Shown: positions 19,301-29,370 of the stretch, piece after piece | How positions within the stretch are numbered: position 1 is the first letter of the stretch | Layout of the letters: each line of letters opens with the position of its first letter | NCBI GenBank assembly: GCA_946811185.2 | Contig: OX328106.1 | Location: 8,040,777-8,104,776, forward strand | Source of the DNA: Hippopus hippopus | Lineage: Eukaryota; Mollusca; Bivalvia; Cardiida; Cardiidae | Length of the DNA: 64,000 nt | Direction: 5' to 3' | Made by a program: the position numbers and the translations under genes | The notes under the pieces: model-generated | The model's database searches: none | What the model was told of the DNA's origin: nothing | Seen by the model: only the letters and a program-made list of their open reading frames with translations

Positions 19301-20191
19301 ATAATGTTCTTTTGCTGGTGTTGCTCTCAAATAGCACTTGTGGTCGTCCATCACATATTTGTGACAGGAGGAACATTGGTATTCGCCACATACATGTTCC
19401 TCCTTTTTGCGTTTGTCCATTCTTAGCACTTTATAGCATATGGAGCACTTCCACCATTTTTCGCATTGTGAAGGGCCACTGGGCTGTCCTTTCTTTTTCC
19501 CTTTGGTATGTAAAGGGACCTTCCTGTGTTCGTCGTAACACTGTGTTGATCTGCAAGTCATGTTACAATCCTCGCATTTGACAGGCTCCTCGTCGTAACA
19601 CAGGTTTCTCTTGCAGACGATACACTTTATTTCGCATTCATGGTATTCCCTATGATGATAGTGTTTGAGGCATTTATCGCAGAAATACCTGGCGCTGAAG
19701 AACCCCGTGATGCTGGTGATGGCGTGAAAGTGGTCATCGTCCACCAGGTACAGGTAGATACAGGGACGTTCGTCACTACTCGGACTGGTGATGGATTTGT
19801 TACCCAATCGTGCACTGACCACCATCACGCGCACCCCCAGGAGTTCTTCAAACGCTTCTACATCGTTGAGACTCGCCGGTCTATCTTGGGGAACACTTGC
19901 CATCTGACATAAGTTTACTGCTAAATGTTTCTGCTGTTTTAGGTTTTTGTTTATTAGATCATTGTAATAGGTCAAGGGAACTTTCTGATGTTTCAGTACT
20001 AGATGCAGGTTGCTTTTTCCCTGCCTGTTCCTGACCACCTCCTCCCATTCTTCTGGTGTACATCTCTTTAACTTGGCCCAGCTCACGCCAATCGCTCTCG
20101 CCATACATAAGAAGTCGTTATTGTCTATGGTTACAATTGAGGTTTTGAGCTTTAGTGAGTTCTTCTTCTCGCCTTTCAGGTTGGTGATTCG
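16343..20191 (-). pseudogene. PolB: Protein-primed-type DNA polymerase B, main part, downstream of an in-frame TGA
   Basis: After the TGA at 20192-20194 the frame is open to 16343. Just after the break comes an OTU-protease-like signature (DNNDFLCMARAI, Cys around 20105) and HFHAITSI, then a large cysteine-rich zinc region. Next are the 3'-5' exonuclease motifs FFDFEC, HNMKGYDG and YCRSDVDIL, a YEYHGCVFHGCPVC block typical of Polinton PolB, and the polymerase motifs DFTSLYP, KLCLNSFWGK and YYDTDS. All catalytic residues are present. It would replicate the linear element from protein-capped ends. The ATG at 20104 lies inside the OTU-like motif, so it is not a natural start; the gene begins at 21019. 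Confidence 0.93.
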
Positions 20192-21019
20192 TCATCTGGT
20201 TCCCCCTTTCGGTAAGTCAATGGTGCCTATTGTAATAGAGAAACTGTCATTGATAGAGAGTTTCTCGTTGCTGTTGAGTACCTTTTGCAGGGTCTCCATC
20301 ACTTTGGTTGCGTCCAGTTGGTCCCAGGCCTGGAGAGGGACGACGACAGGATCGTGCAATCCGTCATGGTGTACCACCACACGCCCTAAATCGTTTCCCG
20401 CTAAATTCCCCCGGGCCTGGTTCAATACGTCATGCATCATATCATGGAGACCCTCTCTCACGTCTTTGAGTTGCTGCCCATTGTACTTTTCATCTATTTT
20501 CACCTTGTATGTTCGATCTGTAGCTGCATTCTTTGCGTAAGTGCGTTGTGAGGTTTTCTTCATAGTGTACTGTAGTTGATGCGATGGTCCGGGTTGTGGT
20601 TCATCTCCCCTACCTTCTTGTACTGGACTCGGGGGATTCCACTCTCCATCGTCAACGCAGGTTTGGGCAAGGGCCTCCATTTCGTCGTCAAAGAGCAGGG
20701 CTTTAACGGTCCCCTCTATCTCCTCTTGCTCTCTTACGTACTCCAGGGCCAACTCCAAGTTGTCTTCCATCTCGTCTGTTAATTCTGTGTTGACCACGTG
20801 GTTTACATTCTCTCGGTTTCTCAATTGATAAAGCCGGGATCTGACCACGGGGGATTCTTGTATATCCCATGCTACCGCAAAGGTCATCAGGTCTTCCTCT
20901 TCGGTGAAAGCATTCACCATCATTTCCAGGGTGTGTTCCATGTTGTCAGTTGTAATTCTTAAGTTAGAATGAAGAACCAAAGCTGTTCGTCTTCTTATAT
21001 ACTCTCCCAGAACAATCAT
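20192..21019 (-). pseudogene. PolB: N-terminal part of the same PolB, upstream of the in-frame TGA
   Basis: 275 codons from ATG 21019 in the same frame as the main part, separated only by TGA at 20192-20194. The last 80 residues (from VVVHHDGLHDPVVVPL to SFSITIGTIDLPKGG) align in pattern with the equivalent region just before the OTU-like motif in the element-2 PolB (59180-59370), so both belong to one long protein. The N-terminal 190 residues are acidic with no recognised domain. Upstream on the minus strand are CCAAT and TGACGT motifs and a TTTTAAAAATAG TATA-like stretch. Confidence 0.85.
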
Positions 21020-21104
21020 GATCTATTTTTAAAACATCACGTCATTTTCCTGTATTCTGTTTGGTCGATGCGTCCTGTAATCCGATTGGTCGAAAATTCC
21101 ATAT

Positions 21105-22053
21105 TTCTGATTGGCTGAATTTCAAGCCGTTTTAGGGGTATAAGTTCGAGGTCCTTTTATTGAATAAGCTATTGTCTGATCTTCCGGTCCTATGTTAACA
21201 GAAGCCAGACACGTTAATGACTTGAAAAAGGATTAAGTTTGACAGTTTAATAGACCATTGTCCGTGCTTCCGTCACCAAATAAACAAAGCCAGCCAGCAT
21301 GGTGACATTAACAAAAGACCAATGTTCTGCCTTTTGGGCCTTTGTTAGGGGATTAACTTTGACAGTTGAATAGACCATTGTTCGTGCTTCCGTCACCAAA
21401 TAAACAAAACCAGACAGTATGGTTTCATTAACAAAAGACCATTGTTCGGATCTTCCCTATCATAGCTGATGTAATGACTCTAAATATAGTTGATGATCAC
21501 ATATCTAAATATAGCTTCGCGCATGCGCATCACTCTACTTTAGACTCTGTTCTGGACTAAATGTCTCATTTGAGAGTTGGACCTTGAGGAGTGCACATCG
21601 GAGAGAGGTACATTTATTTATTTATTTATTTATTTATTTATCGTCTTGTATGGAAAGGGCCTGACCCTCAACGAAATATACACGTCAGCTCTGTATACTG
21701 ATCCAACATGGCCGATCCCAATCCACACTTTGACCACTTCGCAGTGAATTATTTACTTATTTATCGTCTGGTAAAGAAAGGGCCTGACCCTCAATGCCCG
21801 CGAGTACTTACCAGCACGAGGTATACACGTCAGCTCTGTATACTGATCCTAATCCACCATGGCTTATCCAATATGGCCGATCCTCATCCAAAATGGCGGA
21901 CTCACCATATTCGCCGCGAATACCCATGACACATCAACAATTCCTTATATGCAAATGAGTTACTAAATATAGTAACACAATGGCCGAAAGTAGGTCAAGA
22001 TTACCACCGATTACGTCATCTTTGTTTACAAGTAAAGAGGCGCTATTACTACT
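21105..22053. repeat. Right terminal inverted repeat of the Polinton
   Basis: 949 bp, reverse complement of 4056-4996, including the two 120-bp subunits, MEF2-type boxes at 21480, 21505 and 21963, and a longer TTTA microsatellite (about 21610-21641). It ends in ...CTATTACTACT followed by the target duplication. Confidence 0.95.
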
Positions 22054-22059
22054 GACGAC
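22054..22059. repeat. Right 6-bp target-site duplication of the Polinton
   Basis: GACGAC, identical to 4050-4055. Confidence 0.95.
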
Positions 22060-22635
22060 AATGACGCAGGCGACGACAGAGTTATAACAGTGCCTCGAAG
22101 TTTTCTGGTTTTTTTTTTTTTTTTTTCGAAAACAACCGAACTAAAAATTTTCGTCGTCTGTTTGTTGCAGGTGGCGCTAGTGTCCTGAGTGGCTTTACTG
22201 AAGTTACAGTGGCCGTCACAGCTTTCGTCATCAAGAGATTCATCTAAGTTTTTCCTAAACATTAATTTTATTCGTCTCTGTATATTTTGTTCAATGTCAA
22301 GCATGAATAACACAGACTTTATTACATTTTAAAGTAGTTAGTATGAGCTTTGAAATAGAGGAGGAAAGAGCGACGACCTTTTTGGAACTAATTAGTTCCC
22401 AAGTGAGTTTATACACCAATTACAAGCATGTAATGCAACCATTTGATCATAGGAACAGCAACAGTATATAGCAACAGTATTATTGTGTGACTTGCGGACA
22501 GTGCAGATCTTGATCAGATTGTATTAAATGCCGTGGTTGGACATAAAAAAGAACAACACAACCGTATTCTTGACAGAAACAATACTCATTTTACTTCTGT
22601 ATTAGTTTATGATATCTCAGTTGTCGTTGGGATGA

Positions 22636-22850
22636 CTTTTATAGTAGTAGTAGTAGTTTATTTATTAAAGTGACACATAATACATAATACATGTTGGTTA
22701 TAACTAAACAAATTGCATAGTATCTTAATGAAACAGTGCACATGTAAAAATGTATTACCCAGACATACGAATGACTTTTGAGTCACTATACTAAACACAG
22801 TTACACTTGAAAGATTTACGGTGTAAACATAGTGCACTAGATATTATTGG
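22636..22850 (-). mobile_element. LINE 3' end fragment
   Basis: On the minus strand this reads ATCTAGTGCACTATG...TATAGTGACTC...AATAAATAAACTACTACTACT. It matches the tails at 38380-38417 and 45102-45260, so all are ends of one LINE family. The copy is severely 5' truncated. The repeated CTA units at the end are the family terminator. Confidence 0.75.
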
Positions 22851-24027
22851 AAGCCGCTCGAAAGCGGCTTCCAGTAGGAATGTACCATGTAGATGATCAG
22901 TAATTATTCGATTGGTCATTATTTTTGTAAAATTTCTAATAATGTTGTGTTGTTGTGACCGAATTACTCCACATGACTCTTTCTTAAATATTCCAACAGA
23001 CCTACATGAAATTCAAGCCTGGTTTTCTTGTAATATATAGTTCATTCCCAAATAACAATAAAAAATACAGAAAGATAAACATCCTTTAATTGGATAGTCC
23101 CCCGAAGTTTTCAAACATATAGGATTCCTTTTATTTTCCCAAACGAAGTTGTTATGCTTTCCGTTTATCACAAGCTTTCCCACCTCTCAATGGTTTTCGC
23201 ATTTGTCTACTTTTTTATAAAACAAAATAATGATGACTATGATATAGACAGCATCTTAGAATATGATAATCAGAAGCAATTTTATGTACAAGTTTTTCAT
23301 CCAAATTTTAATCTGTAAAGGATAAAACGGCGGTTACCCTTTGATCAAGGTATAGGCTGGTTACCTCCCTACACAAGAGGCGTCTACGTCAGCTATTTAT
23401 AGAATACTTGCGGAAAGATAACCCTTTTTCTTCCCTTCGTCGACACTTTAGCCGAATGGATTTTTGTTACACGGAACATCTACCTTATGAGACCTGTGAA
23501 ATTTAGCATTTACTGTATTGTGTGTCGAAGCTGTTATGATCAGACTGTACGTGCTGTAGGTATGGTCCTGATCTACAGAACCCTTGAAACATGACGTATG
23601 GATCGTGATGTACATTGACTACAGTAATTATCATGGTGGTGCCTGGTGCTCTAAGGGTTGAAGCTGCTCGAAAATGACGGAAATAGATGAAGATCAGACA
23701 ACACATAGCCCGTGTAATATTTTTTTAATATTCTATAAGATATTTCGTAAACATGAAAAAAAAATATTGTTTGTTTTCGTTATTCAGTGTATCTATTTCG
23801 TTATGTAGTCGAAGGGTTAAAGTTATTACAAAACCTATTACTGTGAATATACAACTTTTTACGTCGCTGCTGGTCAAAGGTTTAGAATAGCTCTTGAAAT
23901 TTACATTAGAAGTTTTACACCAGGTTTGTACAAGGCCTATGCAAAAAATGTTTAGTAAACGAAATATGTATAGTAATAGTTATTATGTTCTGGTTGAATA
24001 GATCCAGATCTTTAAAGACTTAAAAAA

Positions 24028-24032
<5 letters not shown>

Positions 24033-24073
<41 letters not shown>
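24033..24073. repeat. GT microsatellite
   Basis: About 20 uninterrupted TG units. Confidence 0.97.
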
Positions 24074-24077
<4 letters not shown>

Positions 24078-24798
24078 GCTGCCATTCAGGAATAATAGAA
24101 ACGTGGTTTGTGCCAACTGTACAGACTATGATTAGAATAATTTTGGAGATGCCATGCAAAAGTTTTTTTGTTTCTACAGTAGAAACGTAAAGATTCACTG
24201 TGTTACAAGCATGCTAAGATACTTTTTGACAAGCAAGAAGATCATCTTTTAGAAAAAGTTAACCTTTTTTTTGAAAAATGAAACACAAAGAAGAGATCAC
24301 TGATAAAAATTGTAAATACATGTAAAAATCATATGTGAATAACAATCTTAATATCACTTTGAATGATTGGTAACTTAAATAATTCCGTAGTATTGCCTTT
24401 GATGCCGCTACAGAAGTTTCCTTTCTAAAATCATTTGATAAATGGAAAATGGTGTATTTGAATGCACAATTTCTCCATTTTCAAATTTCGAGTAGAAACT
24501 TAAAAATTCCGATGCTTTTACGTTTTTTTTTTTTTAAATATAATAACAAGATTATTTAAGATTCCTCTCTAAACTTATTCTTTTTATTTATTTATTTATT
24601 TTTCTTTTTTTTTTTTTTTATAGAATTAGAATACATGTACCTATTATTTTCTTTTTCTTTTTTCCTTGCATTTTGGTACCATTTGTCATGATTTTCCGTT
24701 GGTGGGGGGTGGGGGTAAAAACAGATACAAAAAATGTAATCACAATTTTTCCAGAGTCGATATTTCTGAAATTGTCCACCAAAAGATTGCGGCTTCTA

Positions 24799-26215
24799 CA
24801 GGGTGTTTCATAATATCTGCCCCAGTTTCAAATCAACATAACTTAATCATTTTGAAAGGTATTTTAAGTTACCATATATCAAAATAATGAAGAATTGTGG
24901 GAGTTTTTAGGTAATATAAAAGTACAGGAAAACTTTGACGTCAAGACGTTATGGTGACGTCATTTCCTCAGAGCTATTTTCAAAATGGCACCGTCAAAAG
25001 AGCAAGCTTCAGAAATTGTTAAACTGTACTATCAAACAAATTCAACAACAGTTGTCGTCAGAAAAATGAGGAAACAGTATCCTGAGTTCAGGAAGATGGA
25101 TAGGAAGCAAATACAAAGAATTATACGAAGATTTGAAGGTTCGGGATCTATTGAGGACAGAAGACACAGGAACTCTGGTCGACCAAAATCCGTAAGAAGC
25201 GAGGAAAATATTGAACAGGTGAAAGCAGTGATCGGAGAAACACCTCAGAGGTCAGTTCGGAAAGTATTGGGTGATATCAGCAACTCTGTAAGTTCTACAA
25301 GTGTGTACAGAATGCTAAAGTATGATCTTAAACTGAAGCCCTATACTATTTCCATTATGCAACATTTAAAAGCTACAGATATTGAGGGTAGAATATCATT
25401 TGCTAATTGGATGATAGCCAATATGAATATCATTGATAACATTTGGTTCTCGGACGAGGCACAAGAAAAATTGTAGATATTGGGAATCTGAGAAACCTAA
25501 TTTCTATATTGAAAAGCCATTACATGGTGAAAAAGTTACAGCTTGGGCGGCGATTAGTGTAAATGGGATAACTGGTCCTTTCTTCTTTGAAGATGATGAG
25601 GGAACACTTGAAACGGTAAACAAGGACCGATACTTAAGTCTCCTGAAAAAGAAATTTGTGCCAGCATTGAGAAGACGGGGTGTTAATTTAGACAGCATTT
25701 GGTTTCAGCAAGATGAGGCAACTCCGCATACAGCCGGGGAAGTAATCACATGGTTACAGCAGACGTTTGGTCGAAGGATTATTTCTTTAAAGATTGATTT
25801 TGAATGGCCACCTCACTCACCTGATTTGAGCCCCTTAGATTTTTTCCTGTGGGGATATCTAAAAGACAGAGTGTATAACCGTAGTCCAAAAACAACAGAT
25901 GAATTGAAAACTGCCATTAAGAGGGAAATCCGTGTCATTAACAGAGAAACCTGCACTACAGTGATTAACAATTTCAAAAATGGACTCAACGTTGTAATTG
26001 CACAGAAAGGACGTCATTTGGAGCATGTGCTGTAAAATTGAGAACTTGGAAAATGTGTTCTGAAATGAAAGGTACTCCACTAATATACCGGTTATATACA
26101 CCAAACAAAACTCCCATACGTCTATTATTGAATTATGTAACTCAAATTAATCAAGGATAAGTCTTATTGAATTTATATGTGAGTAAAATTGGGACAGATA
26201 TTATGAAACACCCTG
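24799..26215 (+). mobile_element. Mariner/Tc1-superfamily transposon
   Basis: 1,417 bp with terminal inverted repeats starting CAGGGTGTTTCATAATATCT and ending in its reverse complement, flanked by TA on both sides (24797-24798 and 26216-26217). It carries one transposase gene broken by a small internal deletion. It sits directly beside the 3' end of a LINE. Confidence 0.93.
24985..26035 (+). pseudogene. Mariner-like transposase, frame broken near 25465
   Basis: The first part (24985-25476) has a paired-type helix-turn-helix region and the first catalytic Asp in IWFSDEA. The second part (frame of 25433-26035) has FQQDEATPHTA and SPDLSPLDFFLWGYLK. The Asp of FQQD and the Asp of PLDFF are separated by 41 residues, a DD41D-like spacing. 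Near 25465 the family usually has about a dozen more residues between DEA and NCRYW; here they are missing and the frame changes, which suggests a short deletion. Non-functional as read. Confidence 0.85.
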
Positions 26216-26229
26216 TATGATGCTATGCA

Positions 26230-27084
26230 TCATAAATTTGTCTTGTTCTTATATAGAATATCACTTCGTTTTCTGCAGCAGTCTTGGATATATAATGCAG
26301 ATTTACGTAGTACACGTTTGTCTGTGAGCATCAGTTTAAGTCTTTCGCTGTATGGAATTTGGATGAAATTAGCAATCAATCCATTTGCATATTTATAAAA
26401 ACCTAACCTAATAATTGTATAGGTAGAACAATCAAACAAAAAACTAAATTCATTTTCAACGGAGTCTTTCTCATTACATATAAAATAAAAACGTCTCTCC
26501 GGTTTGACATGTCTGTATCGTCCTGTTTCTATGTGTAGTGGTAATGTCCCTGTGCGGAGCTGTGCTATAAACGATCTAAGATGCCATGCTAAATTCACTG
26601 TTACATAATTTTCGATTTTATAGTCGTTTTTAATATTACGATAAACTTTTGTTTTTGACTGAGTGTGTAAACTATTTCGCCACTGTGTGTGTGCTGTTTC
26701 GGACAGTTTTTCATATACAGTATCGATGACTGATTTTATTGATTGATCACACATACACTTAGAGTAGTATAATTCGGCTAGACCACTTTCATCGAAAATC
26801 AATTTAATTTCAGAACACCATCCTTTGTCCTGTTTGTAATCCCAGTTAAATACTTTTTTTGTGAGTCTGTCCTCCCGCATTAAAACAAGTCGGTTCCATA
26901 ACTTTACCATTTCTAAATGTCTGCGTATTCGCATCGAGGGCCATCCTGTGTCACCATTTACCACAAGGGTTGGCGCAAACTTGTTAACCCCAAGAAACGT
27001 GCGGAGGGCTCTTACTTGTATAGTTTCACTTTTTGGGTAGCATTTATATCCCCAAATACCAGCACTATAGTTCGCAATAGGCAT
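26230..27084 (-). pseudogene. LINE ORF2 C-terminal region
   Basis: 284 codons including NYSAGIWGYK, the post-RT segment typical of LINE ORF2, and a C-terminal part with FYFICNEKDSVENEFSFLF, a degenerate zinc-binding block. The same region recurs on the plus strand at 37804-38370. Confidence 0.7.
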
Positions 27085-27161
27085 TACACTTGTTTCATAA
27101 AGTTTACTATATACGTTGAATGTAAACCCATTAACGTTACGCGCTTTATTTATTAGAGCTC

Positions 27162-28037
27162 CTAGTACTCTTTTAAGGCGGACTCAGCTAATACTTTAGC
27201 GGTCTCCGAGAAGTCAAGGTGTTCTGTGAAAACACAACCCAAGTATTTGTATTGTGAAACAATTTCAATGTCATGTTCACCGATATGAAATGTAACGTTT
27301 GTTTTATTTTGACTTTTTTTACGGAAGTGGATGATGTTCGTTTTAGATGAATTAATTTGCATTCTCCACTCACGACACCATCTATTAACTGTATCCAACA
27401 GTTGTTGTAAGTCATCTTCGGACTCGGCTAATATCAATATATCATCTGCATACATCAAAATACAATTTTTTTCACTGTCTAGTGGGATTCCGAGGTTTAA
27501 AATGTTAAGCTCCATTGCTAAATCATTCACATATAAGGAAAATAATGTCGGCGAAATTTTATTTCCCTGTTCGACCCCACAGTTTAGGGTAAAAAAGTCT
27601 GTAAATTCGCCGATTACGTTAACTTTGCCTTTTGACATACTATATAGTGATTTAATGATTGTGTAAAAACGACCATTTACTCCGATAGCGAGAAGTTTGC
27701 TCAATAGACAATCTCTGTCAACACGATCAAAAGCTTTCTGCATGTCAATAAAACAAGCAAAAGTTGGTTGCCCTTTCTCCTTGCGATTACGAACTATCGA
27801 ACAAAGTGTGAACAGGTGATCAGCACAAGAACGGAGTTTACTGAATCCATTTTGTTCGTCCACAATAAAGTCATTGAATTCTAAATACTTTGTAAGCCTT
27901 GCGTTTAAAACGCTAGAGAACAGTTTACTTATTGTTGGTAGAAGGCTTATCCCTCTATAGTTTAAAGGAACCCTGGGATCGCTGGTTTTACACTTGGGTA
28001 TTGGTTTGATTATAGAATGTGACCAAACTTCAGGCAC
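27162..28037 (-). pseudogene. LINE reverse transcriptase domain
   Basis: 291 codons with the RT palm motifs: NYRGISLLPTISKLFS, CFIDMQKAFDRVDR (catalytic Asp), GVEQGNKISPTLFSLYVNDL and MYADDILI (YADD box). The frame is closed at both ends by frame changes, so it is not an independent gene. Confidence 0.88.
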
Positions 28038-28069
28038 GGTTCCCGATCGAAAACATAAATTAAACAGGT

Positions 28070-28924
28070 TTATAAGAGTTTCTGAGACTGAGCGTTTTTG
28101 AACACTTCATACGGTAAATTGTCTTCGCCGCATGCGCGACCATTTTTTCCTTCTTTTACAGCTTTCACTACCTCTTCCAAGGTTATGTCTCTGTTCAAAA
28201 TACATGTATCATAACTTATATTCTCATTCTGCTCATTAGTAAAATCTTGATTCTCCAAAGCTTCTTTGAATTTCAGTACTTCTTGATAAAATGTTTCGTC
28301 AAAATCAGTACCTTCACATGATTTTGCTTTGTCAAATAAGTTTTTAAAGTCATTTTGCCACCGTCGTAAAATACTTGTTTTGTCATGGCAGATATTACCA
28401 TTTTCATCTTTCACCTCAGAGGGAATATCTGTTGATTTTCTTGGACCAAGATTATTTATTTGTCTCCAGAATTCTTGTAGGTTATCCTTAGAAATAGCTT
28501 CTAATTCAACTCGTTTATCACGTTCATACTTTCTTTTCGCTTTTTTCACCTCTCTGTCAAATTCCTTCTGCTTTAATTTATATATTGCTCTTTTAGCATC
28601 TTTATCGTGTATATTTCCTTTAAACAGAAGAAATTTCTTCTCGCTTTCACAAAGCTCTTTGAAGAGTATGTCTAAATAGCTGTTCCACCATTTCTTATAT
28701 TGGTGTCTTGAACGTTTTTTCGTTTGCATAGAGGAAAATTTCACAGGCACTTTTTCTTGTAATTCCGAATAATACAAATTACAGACTTCCCCGTAAATGC
28801 GATCTATCTCTGTCTGATCTGTACTTTCTTTTCGTAATTTATCTATCAGTTTTTCAAAATCTGGAGAGACTAAAAAAAGTTGGTACTGAAGTGTAATCAT
28901 TGTATTCATTTGTAATTCTCCCAT
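28070..28924 (-). pseudogene. LINE ORF2 linker between endonuclease and RT
   Basis: 284 codons, Lys/Glu-rich, with SQYKKWWNSYL-like and EEVVKAVKEGKNGRACGEDNLPYEVFK, the block that precedes RT in these elements. It overlaps the endonuclease frame at its start and shifts frame into RT near 28050. Confidence 0.75.
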
Positions 28925-29231
28925 TCAAAATACACACTTTTGTTTCTCTTAAAAAGTCTATGAACAAGTCACCGTGTCTGTTTTTTACAGAATCTTTTAC
29001 TTTTCTAGTTGGTACGTCATCAATATTTTCAATGACGTCACTCATATCCGAAATTCTAGCATTTAGATCACCACAAAATACCATTAACTCCGAGTTTATA
29101 TGAGTATATACTATACTGGATAAGTGATTATAAAATTCGACTGCTATCCTTCCTCTTTCTGAACCTTCCGGCGGTAAATAACATACAGTAATGATAATCT
29201 CTTTTAAATTTTCTTTACTAGTAAGTTTCAA
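28854..29231 (-). pseudogene. LINE endonuclease C-terminal part
   Basis: Contains ITVCYLPPEGS and MVFCGDLNARI, both motifs of APE-type LINE endonucleases. Earlier parts of the domain (SSAKCDSGGVAILIK) are readable in a different frame at about 29290-29350. Confidence 0.78.
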
Positions 29232-29370
29232 TGATAGAATACCGTCAAAGTGTTTTTCTGTAATGGATACTATACTGATTCAACTATTTCGATTTAATGA
29301 GGATAGCAACTCCACCGGAATCACATTTTGCACTCGATTTCAATAGTTGTCTGTTATGATCGTAGAATGT

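Larger units (their letters stand above)
4056..22053. mobile_element. Complete Polinton/Maverick element (element 1)
   Basis: A 17,998-bp element with 5'-AG...CT-3' ends, long terminal inverted repeats and a perfect target duplication. It carries the Polinton core set: PolB, integrase with chromodomain, packaging ATPase, adenain-like protease, and major and minor capsid proteins. Most genes form one minus-strand block (9028-21019), with many starts and stops overlapping by a few bases; the PC4-like gene runs the other way on the left. Near-identical repeats and an intact duplication point to a recent insertion, yet three core genes carry one nonsense codon each. It is best read as a recently integrated, probably non-productive copy of a virus-like transposon. 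Confidence 0.97.
22060..24798. other. Host non-coding DNA right of the Polinton
   Basis: No gene is recognised. It holds a LINE tail (22636-22850), a 20-base T run (about 22110-22126), a GT microsatellite (24033-24073) and AT-rich DNA. Splice-like sites and short frames occur at chance level. Confidence 0.6.
26218..29370 (-). mobile_element. LINE (APE-type non-LTR retrotransposon), 5' truncated and frame-broken
   Basis: Read on the minus strand, an endonuclease-exonuclease-phosphatase end (about 29350-28854) is followed by a linker, reverse transcriptase and a C-terminal region. At least three frame changes or stops separate the parts (near 29231, 28070 and 27110). The 5' edge is lost near 29370, and the 3' side abuts the mariner. 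Confidence 0.88.

Noticed and set aside
20192..21019. Separate gene upstream of PolB
   Set aside because: Same frame as PolB with only one stop between, and its end matches the region before the OTU-like motif in the element-2 PolB.
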